A DNA stretch of 64,000 bases from Tetranychus cinnabarinus (taxonomy: Eukaryota > Arthropoda > Arachnida > Trombidiformes > Tetranychidae): contig WHVY01000003.1 of NCBI GenBank assembly GCA_022266195.1, positions 4,836,001 through 4,900,000 of the forward strand. Reading direction: 5' to 3'. How positions within the stretch are numbered: position 1 is the stretch's first letter; every line of letters begins with the position of its first letter. A program made the position numbers and the translations under genes. Below, in pieces: positions 36,901-48,769 of the stretch. The notes under the pieces were generated by a model. The model made no database searches. It saw only the letters and a program-made list of their open reading frames with translations, and had not been told where the DNA came from.

Positions 36901-38029
36901 GAATTTGAGTTTAAATCATTGAAATATTCAAATTTGACGGTTTGGTTATGTTGTCCGCAGTGGAAACTATTTTGGTAGTTTATGATTACATTGAAAACAT
37001 TAAATTTTTCATCTTTTATTATAATTTTCAATTTCTATTTTAAGCACATTTTAATCTGATTCAATAATCAACATGATTGTACAATCAGAGTGGCGAGACA
37101 ATGTGAATGAATGAGTTGGTAGCATCTTCAATATTGCTTTGAAATGAGCAAGCTTGATGATTAAGTAAAGTCCTTTACTCTTTAACGTAGTTATTTCCTA
37201 TCAGGCTGAGCTGTTAACAATTGATGTAACAATTTACATGTAATTATCATTTCATTACACTTTCATTGTTGAACAGGTTGAAAGTGTTTCCAGTGATATT
37301 GCGTTATCACTGGTGAAATATAACTTGGACCCATGAACATTCAAAACTGGCCAATACTTGGACGTCAAACTATCATCTGTCTTTCAATTGATTGCCATCG
37401 ATAAACACCAAAAAACATTAAATTACTGAACAGCATTGGCTTTTAAATTCTTTGTTTGGTTATTTTGAGTTTTATAATTCTCACAGATGTCATTGACCAT
37501 TCCTTTGTTGCTCAAGATTGACCATCACATAGCTTAATATTGTCCTCGTTTGTATCTCTGGTTCAACATTTGATATGGATTAGATTTTAGCATAATTTTG
37601 ATCCATTTTTTTTGGGTATTTTAAGATTTGATTCAGAATTTTATAAATTTTTTGGTTTTCCCAACATTTTAAAATTTTAATTGTTCCAAGTGAATGAAGT
37701 TGTGAATGAGTTGATTCAATTAACAAGTATCATTTGGTTAAACTGAGTGAGTTGAGTCAGCTTCAACTGTAGATTGCACATTGCTTGAGTTATATGAAAT
37801 TATCAGCAACTTGTTGTAGTTGCAATCACAATTGCCTTCCTCCTCGAAATAACAACTGACTTGAATGCGGTTTATTTGATTTGCTTCCAATAGCAATGTA
37901 GACACAACCTGATGATCAATGAATTAACTTTTGCGCCATCAAAACCAAATCAACTAATCAGCTCAAGTCCATCCTTTTTTTATCAACTACAAACTAATTA
38001 ACAACCAACTTATAAACACAAGTTTTCTG
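33939..38029. other. Intergenic, no gene seen
   Basis: About 4 kb of AT-rich DNA with a (CAAA)n tract at 34273-34292. Short open frames (34337, 36029, 36810 minus) have no domain or codon signal. It plausibly holds enhancers for Gsx, but no site can be named. Confidence 0.5.
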
Positions 38030-38037
38030 TATAAAAG
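38030..38037 (+). promoter_or_regulatory. Candidate TATA box before ORF 38267
   Basis: TATAAAAG with an ATCAGATT start-like element about 30 bp downstream. It lies 237 bp before the Ser-rich ORF. Confidence 0.35.
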
Positions 38038-38266
38038 TTACATTTGTATTTTAAAAGTTGTTACAAATCAGATTAACTTGCTGTTCATCTGTTGCATGTG
38101 CTTTTCCTGAACTCGATTGTTGTGGTTGTCCGATTGACTAATTATCATCTAATATTTTCTCGAGTTAATTTCAACTTGTCACATAGTTTCGAGTTCATTT
38201 GATTTGTTTCCATTGTTGTTTCCTGTTCTAATTGTTATTTCATCTTCTTTCAACAAACGCTATTGA

Positions 38267-38473
38267 ATGGATAAAGCCAGTAGTAGCAGATCGTCTGGAT
38301 CAGGTTATGGTGACAGTGATACAAGTTGGTTGAATAGTCAACTGTCCAGTCTTCATGGTACTCCACAAGATGAGAGATTCACATACGTATGGAAAAGCTT
38401 GACGTCTTCAGGTGACAACCAAAAAGGATCCTCATCGACATCATCGTCTTCCTCTTGTTTTGGTAGATCTTGA
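38267..38473 (+). CDS. Small Ser/Gly-rich ORF, unrecognised (68 aa)
   Basis: An ATG-started frame, 68 aa, with a Ser/Gly-rich start (SSSRSSGSGYGDSD), a middle that looks more like folded protein (SWLNSQLSSLHGT ... RFTYVWKSLTSSG) and a Ser-rich end. Codon use is less AT-biased than the flanking DNA, and a TATA-like box lies upstream. A donor-like G/GTAGAT near the end would allow continuation into other exons. No family is recognised, so it may be a small gene, a first exon or chance. Confidence 0.35.
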   Translation: MDKASSSRSSGSGYGDSDTSWLNSQLSSLHGTPQDERFTYVWKSLTSSGDNQKGSSSTSSSSSCFGRS

Positions 38474-40967
38474 TTTGCTTTTGTTTGTTGACATGTTTTT
38501 TTCGCATTTACCTGGTTCACTATTTATGAGATTCAAACTTGTGAAATCCAAATGGAGAGGAAACGATGACGCAGGGATGGATTCATGATGGGTTCATGTT
38601 GAAACAAGACAACAGTCAACTTGTCCATGGTTAATCATTCTGTCCCTATTGGTCTCATTACCTTTTCTGGATCTTTTACTTGTTCTTTGGTTTTAAAAGG
38701 GTTCACTGTTTAACCAAATGTAGATTCCCTTTTGGCATCGGGTTCCGCTTAATTGGTTATTCGTAATTTGTATTGTTGCTTTGTTATCAGCTTAATTGGT
38801 AGCTTCATCTAGCCAGTGCTTCAACCTCATTGAGGGATCAGGAATATTTTGTGATTTGTTCAGTCATTGATTAAAAATTGATGAGAAATAGTGTGTCAAT
38901 TTCACTAAAAATCACTATCAATAAAATTTCACTTTTTGCAGCATAATCTAACACTCAATCAATGATCTCAGCTAACTCATTCCAGGATTTGATCAGGATT
39001 TCACATGGTAACTTTTTTGTTTATTGATGGATAATTTTCTCTGAAATAAATTTTCATATTTGTGTCTCCAAGTTCAAGACATGATGAGATGATCCACGCC
39101 ATTATCAAAATATATCGGATGAAAAGAGTCAGTTCGGAAGCTGAACATTTAAACTGGTTACTAATTATGAATCATAAATAATTACTTATCTTCGAGACTT
39201 TAGAAATCCCCAGAATTGTGAGATTAATTTTCCATGGTCTCCAGCAATCATTATTAAAATGAATTGTTACAATTTCCTCAGATTAGATATTTTAAACTTG
39301 AGTCACGATAAAATTAACAAGGTTCACAGGGTATCATTAACAAGAACACTGATTTTAAGTCTTTAGCTTTAAGGATTCGCATTTTCCTTAAAGCTAATTG
39401 TCACATAAACAAAGTCTATTCTCACTGTAAGATATGTGAAAATAGCATATTTTGTTCAAGTAAACGGTTAACCTGAAACATGCTTGCTTTGTAATTAATC
39501 TTTTCAGTTGATTCGTGTTCCTCTCTATAGTCACATTATGGTCCTTTATTGAATTAATCACTCATCCAAGATATGGTATCCTCTTCACCATTTCTGTGTT
39601 GATATCTTTGAATAATTTCCAAAGAAATGGAACTGCAGCCTTTGGAGAATCGCGCTTTATCTTGCAAATTACCATTTCATTTTGGTAAATAAATATTGAG
39701 AAGCAATGGAAACGATACTTCTAATTATGTGCTTCGAAAGCCATTATTGTTCGGAAAATACTTGGATTAAGGATAAATCATTTCTGTATTGGACTCTGTG
39801 TTGACTTCACTTGTATTTCATAAATTCATAAGGCGACTGCATTAAAGGTTATGGATCAGAAAGGGAAATAAAACACTGGTGAACACTTGTGATGATTTAA
39901 TAATATTTTGAAACAACAACTTGAGAACTTAATTAAAACTTAAGAATACGATCTCGGGGGGTTACAATACATTTAATTTTTACATTTACGTATTTATCAA
40001 CATCTCATTAATAGGTATTCTTAGAAATATCAATAGAAAATTCTTGAAGAATCATTCCTGGAAAGTTATCTTATTTCTGATATCATTTTCATTATCTTTT
40101 AAGAAATTTCTTAAGAATTAAATTAGTCAATTAGGCTGCGAGCTTTGAAAATGCAAGAATTGCTAAATGAATGTTTCGCTCTTTCTGTTCAATGAGTTTT
40201 CCTAATTGATTTGGTATCTTTATTCATAAATTACACTCACAATATCGGTTTTCCCGAGCTTATAATGGTCCTTGGTCCTATTCGCATTCTGCGAACTGGA
40301 AAATACGTTTCCCAAGGTTCAATTACAATCTCGACAAACCTTTTGCCTTAATTTTAATAAAATTTCAAGTCTCTTGTCCAATATTTTTGGATAAGTAATC
40401 TCATCGCTTCATTAACATAACGGACCATCCAAGCTAGCAAAAAATTAATCATAATTATGAATTAGGACACATTATCACTCTAATTCATACTCTGATTGCT
40501 TTGTAAATTGAAATTCAATTTCACTGACTAAGACTATGACTGATGCATAATTTTGTTTAAAACAGCTTTTAACAAAAAAATTGAGTTCTGATCTACTCTT
40601 GATTAACTTTTTGATCAACAGCCTTCACAGAGATTTATATAGCTTATTAATGCTAAATTGCAGATTGAAAAGGATTGTCTTTTTGTTGGTAGTCACTTAT
40701 TGTTGGGCTGATTGTTGACTTTTTATCGAAAATTATTTAAAGCAATAAAGTTCACCTAATCATAATTGCTACCAATTCAATAGTTTCAAAATTATTTCAT
40801 AAAGATTTTCACATTGATTTTTATACATTTTGTTAACAGATGGCGCTCACAAATTTTAATTTAGCCTATTTTTTGTTTAACAGCATCTGTTTTCCTCAAT
40901 GATCCACTCGAAATAAGGCAATTTTTATCTGTTGGGAAAAACATTTTAGTGATTTCTTCGTTGTATC
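38474..40967. other. Intergenic upstream of NXF1
   Basis: No gene seen. A perfect 12-bp stem with an 11-nt loop (TTAGCTTTAAGG at 39363-39374, its complement at 39386-39397) is present. An AACAGATGGCGCTC box (40835-40848) lies about 120 bp before the NXF1 start codon, a likely promoter-proximal position. Confidence 0.5.
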
Positions 40968-43900
40968 ATGATGGTGAGTTTTAATTTATTTTATCATTTT
41001 ATTCAAATATTCTAAATTTTCATTCCTTCTCCGCTTTTGTTTCCAGGATAATTGGCGTAGAGAAGCTAGGTTCACCAATAGGCGAAGCAATTATCCGAAG
41101 ACCATTGAAAATAGAAAATCATCGGTGAGTAGTTGTGATGAATCTACTTTGATTGCACTTTTCTTTACTGATTTGTGTTTAAATTTGATTTTTTATTCTC
41201 CTATTAATATCTGTATCAATGATTTTTTTCATATATTAGTATGAACACACTAATAATGATAATAGGTCTCCGTCCAAAAAAGAAGTCGGTCCCAGATATG
41301 GTGTTAAGCAGCTACCAAAAAGGTAAGATTTCATTTTTCTATATGCCTTTATCGTTTCAATCAATAATTTACATTTTTTTCTCGTTTACAGAAAGTACCG
41401 GTATAAATATCAACGAAACAACAAAGATGATTCTCAAGATGATAATGAGAGTTGGTTCAAAATTGTGGTATGTGTTTATCACGTGTACTTAACTACCTAT
41501 TGAAATCAATGTAGTTATATTCACTAATTTTTCTTCGCTTTTACTCTTCCTTTTCATAACCAGATACCTAGGGGTGCCAAATGTCCTAAAGAACATTTAA
41601 TGACTTCTCTTCAACAGAATATGAGTCTACCTCTTATGGCACTAAATGTATGTATTACTCATTCAAGCTTAACTTTGATCTATCTTCGTGTACACACGAG
41701 TTTGTCTTTCTCATTGATTTTAATTCATTCTCTCTTTTTTTCTTTATTCAGTTCCACGCTGAAAGTAATACAGTTGTTTTCTTTGTGCAAGGTGGTGATC
41801 AAATGCAAGCGATTCGTGCTTGTAGTAGACGCATATATGACAACAACGGCTACGCATTAACTATAAATGTTCAACCAAGTCAAATTCCTGTTCCACCAAT
41901 AAATAAAATGGTCGAAGATAAAATATCTGATGCCTTAAAAGGTCGATACAATTATTCTCTGCGATCATTGTATTTGAACTCATTTTCACAAGAGCCTAGC
42001 TTGCTGGAAGCAAATCTTTACATTCCTCTCAGCCGCCCGTCCGTGTTTAATTTGGTTGTGGAAAAGATAAGAAAAGAATATTCGGAAATTGTTGGTTTAA
42101 GTGTTGCTGATAACAAATTGACCTCTCTTCAACCATTATCTCATCTTCAATCAATTTGTAAAAACTTGAAAGCTCTAGACATCTCCAAAAATAAGGTAAT
42201 TTTTTTGTCCTACTCTAATTATTATAAGCTAATCTCATATCTAAAATATCTTTCTTGCAGATAAGATCCATATCAGAATTGGACAATATTAAAGGTTTAG
42301 ATTTAATTGAAATCGCTATCGAAGGAAACCCGTTTGCTAATGCTGCTGCATTTTCAGAATCGGAGAAAAGTGCATTAGTCAGGTTTGTAGAAAACATTTT
42401 TTTGTTCATGATTAAAATTCAGATTCAATTTCAAGCAAGAGTTTTACATTTGCATTATATGAATGGGTAATGAACGTGTGAGAGATAAAATTTGCTTGAC
42501 ACAGCTTTACCGTTTGCTGGCTACTGAAGGTCTGATTGGCCATTCTACTTTGACCCAAAAAAAGGCTATATGAACTTTTGAGTTCTTGCCTAACGATGAA
42601 GGGGCTTGAAAAAATATCGTTTGAAATAGATAAGGACTTGTTAAGTCCGATTCGGGAATGGAGATGAGGAAAGAGTGAATGCCCCGGTCAGCTTCAGAAG
42701 AACCAATGACCAATATTGAAAAATACACTTTTCCTCGATGTGATCTCCTTCCCATTGATTACTAAATTAGGGTCTCTTCTCAATATCACCAGCAAGGTGA
42801 TAAGTATTTGTCAAGCTTGTATGAAAGGAAATGGGTTATATTTTGCAAGTCTAATTTTCTCTTAGCATAAAAGCTGGAATTTAAACCAGTGACGTGCTCT
42901 AGAGACTAATTCTGACAATTTGTATTTTCTCTCATTGCTTTCAATTTCGGCCTCAACCTAATTTCTGGACCCATTTTTGGAGCAACTTAACCAAGATATA
43001 CTTTCTTTCGTCTTTATTAAATTTTCAGTTCTTTACGAACTCGTTTCCCGAAACTCGCTAAATTGGTAAGTTACTTAACAACTTTCGTCACCTTTCGTAA
43101 CTTTCATATTATTAACCTTAAATTCTTCCTATTCATTACAGGATGGAACTGACTTACCACCAGCAATTGGCTTTGATGTTGGTGACTCTGATGACATACC
43201 ACCTTCTTACGTAAGTTTGATTTGAATTTTTTCTGTTAGTTTTCGGCTCACAATTTATGTTTTCTTTCTGTATATTAATCTTTTTTTTAATTTTTTTGTC
43301 AACTTTCAGGGTCATCACATACCCAATGAGATTAAGAATTTTGTCGCTGAATTCTTAGATCAATATTTCAAAATTTACGACTCAGATGACCGTAGACCTA
43401 TGCTCGCTGCTTATCATGACCAGGCTGTCTTTTCTTATAGCATAGGGCGAACTGATAATAAGTAAGTTCACATATTCTTTGATTATTTTTTGTTGCAGCC
43501 AAAATGTAAAACTAACCTCCAATTTTCATTTTCTGCATTAGAATTAACACATTTACCCAATCAATGATTGCTGGAAGTCGTAACTTGCTCAGAATTCGAG
43601 AAGAAGGTGAAGCCAAAACTGAGCTACTCCATGTTGGTGGCTCTGCAATTGTTGAAGCACTCATGTCGATGCCAAGGACAAAGCATGCCCCCTCATTAAT
43701 GAAAATTGACGTACCATTTTATTTCCAACAAAATTTCTTCGTTGTAGTCGTGAATGGAGTTTTCAAGGAATTCACTAAGAAACAAGTACACACGAGAGCC
43801 TTCGGTAGGACATTTATTATTGTCCCTCAAGGCCAAGGCTTTGTTATAATTAATGACATTTTGGTCATAACCAACGCGACCGTGGAACAGGTCCAAAAAT

Positions 43901-44253
43901 TCAGTCGCTCTCAAGAAAATGATTCAATTATAACTTGCATCAAAGAGGATAGATTTGGTGCTGATTGTTTGGAAAGTCTCAATCTTGGACTTGATCAAGG
44001 ATTTAATTTAAACCAACAAATTCAACCTCAGATGGCACAAATGCAACCCCAACCAGTTCAAACTCAGCCTATTTTATTGGACCAAGCTGCTAAAGACTCT
44101 ATGGTACAACAATTTTGTTCATTGACAAATATGAATCTACAATTTTCAACTCAATGTCTAGAAGAGAATGCATATGATTTACAAAAATCATTCGAAGTAT
44201 TCGAGCAGTTAAATAAGCAAGGAGCTATACCAGCTGCAGCTTTTGTTCAATGA
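40968..44253 (+). CDS. NXF1: Nuclear RNA export factor 1 (TAP/NXF1)
   Basis: Main mRNA export receptor; works with NXT1/p15 to carry mRNPs through FG-nucleoporins. Eleven coding exons, frame-checked: 40968-40973, 41047-41124, 41240-41322, 41392-41467, 41564-41647, 41752-42195, 42261-42382, 43029-43065, 43142-43210, 43310-43461 and 43542-44253, giving 620 aa (human 619). Order: basic Arg-rich N-terminus (RNA/REF binding), RRM-like fold beginning WFKIVIPRGAKC, leucine-rich repeats (LVVEKIRKEYSEIVGLSVADN, SLQPLSHLQ, LKALDISKNK), NTF2-like p15-binding domain (FVAEFLDQYFKIYD to about VQKFSRSQ), a Gln/Pro linker, and the C-terminal UBA/TAP-C domain (MVQQFCSLTNMNLQFSTQCLEEN). The first coding exon is only six bases. 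Intron 7 (646 bp) is much longer than the others. Poly(A) signal AATAAA at 44495. Confidence 0.95.
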
Positions 44254-44491
44254 AAATTCTGATTATATTTCGGATTCACATCATCTTTAATCCTCCTCCA
44301 TCCACTATTGTCTCCTTACCTATCAACTTTTGTTCGCTTTATTTCTATTTTCCGGTCTCCCCTTAATCTAAAGCTTGATATTTGTGTAAATAGTTAATGA
44401 CAAACTTTTCAATTTTTTCGAAATCTTAACTGTAAATCAACTTAAAAATCAGACATGTGATGCTTGTCATCATCAGGAATGTCGTCAAATA

Positions 44492-45008
44492 TTAAATAAA
44501 AAGTCAAAAAAATATAAACATAAATATTGTAATTATTTCTAAAGATAATTTTGTCTGTTTCTAATGATGGGTAGATATTATTCAGACTTATATTCAAGTT
44601 ATAAACTGTGCTTTTGATTAATAAAACAAATGCTAGGTATTCGCAGTGTTCAAAAATGATTATTCACATTTTATTACAATTATTTGTCCATTACAGAATA
44701 TGGGTTGGTGGGTGGATGAACCTTGTTTGACCAAGTCTCGTTTTCTTTGACTTTTTCATGTTCTGAATGGATTTAATGAAGTCCAGTAGATGGCCAATGG
44801 AAAAAATTTTTATTCCAATGATACAGACTCAATCAAAAAACATATAAATTGCTTGCAAATGGATCTTCTTGTGTCTATGAGAAGATTGAGTTTGATCCAG
44901 ATTTCATCACCAAAGTATTTTGCAGTTCTTTGATTTTGATAATCGAATTAATTAATTTAAGGTTACAGAAATGGGTATAATCATGCATGTATACAAGTTA
45001 ATTTATTA
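44492..45008. repeat. Intergenic direct repeat, copy 1
   Basis: Tandem copy of 45012-45513, starting at the NXF1 poly(A) signal. It contains about 190 bp (about 44725-44918, with an AGATGGCC box at 44789) that copy 2 lacks. Both copies end with the same words, from GTTACAGAAATGGG to GTTAATTTATT. Confidence 0.85.
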
Positions 45009-45011
45009 TTA

Positions 45012-45513
45012 ATTAAACAAAAAGTCAAAAAATATAAACATAAATATTGTAATTATTTCTAAAGATAATTTTGTCTGTTTCTAATGATGGGTAGATATAA
45101 TTCAGACTTACAATATACAACTTATTAACAAAACTGGAATAGACTATAAAAGTTAAACGATATCTGTTTACACAATTATAGTTAATCCAGTCTTTCATAT
45201 GTGGTGGAGTTATACATTTTATAAATTAAATAGCAATTCATTGAGTAATTATAAATTGGAACTTTTGGTCATTTTATGATGAATGGTTAAGTTATAAACT
45301 GTGCTTTTGACGAATAAAACAAATGCTAGGTATTCGCAGTGTTCAAAAATGATTGTTCACATTTTATCACAATTATTTGTCCATTACTGAATATGGGCTG
45401 GTGAGTGGATGAACTTCAAAGAATTTTGCAGTCCTTTGATTTTGAGCATCGAATCAATTAATGTCTGGTTACAGAAATGGGTATAATCATGCATGTATAC
45501 AAGTTAATTTATT
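45012..45513. repeat. Intergenic direct repeat, copy 2
   Basis: Second copy. It includes a roughly 177-bp segment (45112-45288) absent from copy 1. Its right end coincides with the stop codon of the minus-strand phosphatase gene, so copy 1 may carry a duplicate of that gene's 3' untranslated sequence. Confidence 0.85.
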
Positions 45514-48500
45514 GCTTTTCAGTGTCAATCGGGACCAAAGGTTTTACAATTTCTTCTTTGTATACTTCAACTATCGCCTCTAAAACAAAGCGAAATTGAT
45601 TCGAAGTTTGAATAAGCATAGCTCTTTGATCTCTCATGGCTTTTAAAATTTCCAGAGGATAAATTGGTTGATTAGCTTCTATAAAGCACATTGCTGTTTC
45701 CATTAAAATGAGTACTCCAGTTCGACCAATACCAGCACTGCAATGGACTATAATAGGATCAGTGAAAGAAGATCTATGTTTTCTAACTTGACCAATAAGA
45801 TTTAGAAATTCAGTGGCATCATCAGGTACTCCATGGTCAGGCCACGCAAGATACTGAAAATGCACTACATCCCTTACTTCAGATGTTTCTAGATTGGTTA
45901 TTTTTAAATGCCTTTCAACCATGGATGCGTTTCCACTTTCGTATGAACTAAAAATTTTCAAATGATCTCCATACTTTTCCGATTCTTCCACATTCGGCCA
46001 GTACTTATGACATTTAGATCTACCCCGTTCAATTAAAGGTGTAACCATTACAATTAGACTACAACCTTGTTCCCAAACCATTTGCCAAAATTCCTCACAA
46101 GTACTTGAAAGTGGACCTTGAGTAGCAATATATTTATTGACTATACCAGATCCTGGTATTTCCATATTGACAAAACTAGCATTCACATAATCCCCGGAGA
46201 TGCAGTTTTTCAAGACAACCCGAGTTGAATCATAAGGTGATATATCTCTGTAGCGATTTTTGCAAAGATTGTCAGGTAAACGGGCAATGGTCATTCCCTC
46301 TCCTGGCTTTTTACGATAGAGTTGCTCAAATTGAAATATGATGGCTCCAGATTCTAGGCCTTCTCTAAGTAGCATAATGGATTCTAAAAGTCGATCACAC
46401 TTTGTTCTTGATCTGGATGAAGGTGAAGCATCAACGGGAATGTATTGAAACGGCGGCTCCTCGTCATCATGTCCGTCCTCATTTGTAATATCTCTTGAAA
46501 AGACAAGTGGTCGTATAGTTAAAATCAATTCACCATCAGTGTCCTTAGTTGATCGGATCAATTTGATAACCTGGTTATGGGTAAGACCCTCAACGTCTTT
46601 ACCATTGACTGACATAACCTGGTCTCCTTCATTCAATTTGGGTATAGTTGAGTCCGCAGGAGTATTTGGAGCAACACGGGACACTAATACTGGCAGATTT
46701 TGATCCGCACCTCCCTTAACATTGAAGCCAAACCTTCCTTGTTCATCAGGTTTCATGCGAATAGTTATGAGAGCAGGTTGTCCCTGAGTAGGAGATTCAT
46801 CGGTATACAAGCTTAGACGGAGATTTTTGATGTTTCCTTTGCCGGTTGAGGATGTTGGTGATGTTGCCGGTTGAGGTGAAGATAATACGGGAGATGAAGA
46901 TGATTCAGGTGGTGTTGGTGAAGGTGCATCGGTTTGTCGTTCTAATGAGGGCTCTTTACTAAAACTGATGGGACCGTTACTGTCAATAAATGGTAAATTG
47001 CGAAAAGAGAGCGGCGATGGACGGTAATTAGATGGACTTCCATCTGATGTAGCACTTTCCCGGATCCTTGTATCGTCAGTGAAAGTTTGTCGAGACAGGT
47101 TCTTTTGACTATTGGAGCGATTTGAATCAATTGGTTTACCGATGTTTCCATCAACACCATCAACTGTTATCCTTTGTTGTTGATGATGGGTAACAAAGGC
47201 AGTGGTTTCTGATGAGAAACATGGCAATGATTTAGTGTTGGGTGAAACTGAGCCACATCTAAGTGATCCAGAGCCCACTGTAGGAACAGAACCATGACCG
47301 GAGACAGGTGATGTTGATGAGGCACCTCCAATGCCATTGACTAATTTATTTGAAGGCCAGAGTGAGTTATGCCGAGGTGATGAACTTGATGAAACATTTG
47401 AATTTGAGATCACTGTGTTTCTACCAGAAGGACACAAGGTAGGAACAGTTTGTCTAGCATAACGACGACTTGCTGTCCGTTGGAACGTTTTTTCCGGGCG
47501 AACTCGTTTTTTGCCCTCTTCTAAAGTTTGATACTCTGTTTTACCACTATAACGAAATTTAGAGCCTAATTGAAAGAAAAAAAAGAACCTTTTAGTTTGA
47601 GGCTTTGGGCTTTGAAGCCTAAAAAAGGTATGATGTTCAACGCAACTTTTCCATAAAGTTTTACAGCATCGATAATTGTTTAAGTCAAAGCCGATCATAT
47701 TATCAAATTTTTCAAGCCCTTCTCGTCGCAATTGTATGAAAAAACGTTTTCGTTTAAATGAGATCTTGATTATTTTGGCCCAACAAAAAGTATTCATTTT
47801 AATACAATTCTGGAAAACAACTATGCCAGACGAGGTGACACCTAATTGAATATCAGATCCATTTTGGTCCTTAGCCCAATGAAGTTCGATACCATACATA
47901 TCTAATTTTTTGGCATGATCAAGGAAATTGTATTCAGCATCAGCAGGAGTTTGGCCTTTATGGAGCTGATGAATCTCACTAATTTTCTTTTCAATTTCTG
48001 GAGTTTGATTTGGAAGTAATCGAAGCTCTGATAAATAACCTGGTTTGTGTTCATCAGGGTTGAAATCACCGAGTTCAGATTGAGCACTGTAGCTAGCTAA
48101 AAGGACTGCTGAAGCGGGCGGGACCACAAATTTACCATCGAGTATATCTCTCCGTAATTGAAGGAAAAAATGGTATCTAGTATATTCTTCTTGAAGTTTA
48201 CTCGGATCCGATGCGTAAAATTTTACACGAAAATACAAAGTATGCAAAGAGTTTCCTATTAATTGTTTTTTAAGACATTTGTTTGCATCAAGCCATTTCA
48301 TTTGTTCAGAATTAAATGATGTCTTAGAAGAATGAGTCGATATTGGCGTTGAAGGACTATTGATACTCAAAGTTGAATTTTGAGAGAGAGAAAGATGTCC
48401 GTTAACAGAAAACGAAGTATTTAAACCAGCAGATCGGTGATAAGAATCGACATATTGGAGACCAAAATAATCTTTTTCGATGAGCTCCAAATGTTCAAAA

Positions 48501-48769
48501 ACTAAATCCAAGAGAGCTTGTCCTTTGCTATTTTCATCTAATGTAAACACATGATGCACATCATCAAGAAAGATTACTTTGCATCTTGTTGTTTTAATTG
48601 ACTTAATTGATGGCGAGGTAGCATTTGAGTTATTGCTTTGTTGTCTTTCACGAATTTGAATCAACTCGTTTTCTCTAACATTATAGGTACCACTCGATCC
48701 TCTGAAGCCACTGACAAATGTACGCTTGGACATTTCTCCGTACTTGTCAAGATTGACATGAAATGGCAT
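45509..48769 (-). CDS. FERM-PDZ protein tyrosine phosphatase (PTPN3/PTPN4, Ptpmeg)
   Basis: Non-receptor tyrosine phosphatase at the membrane-cytoskeleton interface; dephosphorylates phosphotyrosine. A single exon codes for 1086 aa. Order: FERM domain (about residues 55-345), FERM-adjacent segment (QLGSKFRYSGKTE), a Ser/Pro-rich linker (about 430-650), a PDZ domain (about 668-765, GFNVKGG), and the PTP domain (about 840-1080). Catalytic elements are visible: WPDHGVP with general acid Asp978 and the P-loop HCSAGIGRTG with Cys1010. A run of five Phe (RFFFFFQL) before the FERM-adjacent part is real coding, not an unspliced intron, because the frame and family alignment continue through it. Animal homologues usually have many introns, so the intronless state is notable. 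Convergent with NXF1 and divergent from the glutaredoxin gene. Confidence 0.95.
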   Translation of the reverse strand: MPFHVNLDKYGEMSKRTFVSGFRGSSGTYNVRENELIQIRERQQSNNSNATSPSIKSIKTTRCKVIFLDDVHHVFTLDENSKGQALLDLVFEHLELIEKDYFGLQYVDSYHRSAGLNTSFSVNGHLSLSQNSTLSINSPSTPISTHSSKTSFNSEQMKWLDANKCLKKQLIGNSLHTLYFRVKFYASDPSKLQEEYTRYHFFLQLRRDILDGKFVVPPASAVLLASYSAQSELGDFNPDEHKPGYLSELRLLPNQTPEIEKKISEIHQLHKGQTPADAEYNFLDHAKKLDMYGIELHWAKDQNGSDIQLGVTSSGIVVFQNCIKMNTFCWAKIIKISFKRKRFFIQLRREGLEKFDNMIGFDLNNYRCCKTLWKSCVEHHTFFRLQSPKPQTKRFFFFFQLGSKFRYSGKTEYQTLEEGKKRVRPEKTFQRTASRRYARQTVPTLCPSGRNTVISNSNVSSSSSPRHNSLWPSNKLVNGIGGASSTSPVSGHGSVPTVGSGSLRCGSVSPNTKSLPCFSSETTAFVTHHQQQRITVDGVDGNIGKPIDSNRSNSQKNLSRQTFTDDTRIRESATSDGSPSNYRPSPLSFRNLPFIDSNGPISFSKEPSLERQTDAPSPTPPESSSSPVLSSPQPATSPTSSTGKGNIKNLRLSLYTDESPTQGQPALITIRMKPDEQGRFGFNVKGGADQNLPVLVSRVAPNTPADSTIPKLNEGDQVMSVNGKDVEGLTHNQVIKLIRSTKDTDGELILTIRPLVFSRDITNEDGHDDEEPPFQYIPVDASPSSRSRTKCDRLLESIMLLREGLESGAIIFQFEQLYRKKPGEGMTIARLPDNLCKNRYRDISPYDSTRVVLKNCISGDYVNASFVNMEIPGSGIVNKYIATQGPLSSTCEEFWQMVWEQGCSLIVMVTPLIERGRSKCHKYWPNVEESEKYGDHLKIFSSYESGNASMVERHLKITNLETSEVRDVVHFQYLAWPDHGVPDDATEFLNLIGQVRKHRSSFTDPIIVHCSAGIGRTGVLILMETAMCFIEANQPIYPLEILKAMRDQRAMLIQTSNQFRFVLEAIVEVYKEEIVKPLVPIDTEKQ

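Noticed and set aside
42507..42755. 82-codon minus-strand frame within NXF1 intron 7
   Set aside because: No family features, and it lies antisense inside an intron. It is more likely chance in a less AT-rich stretch.
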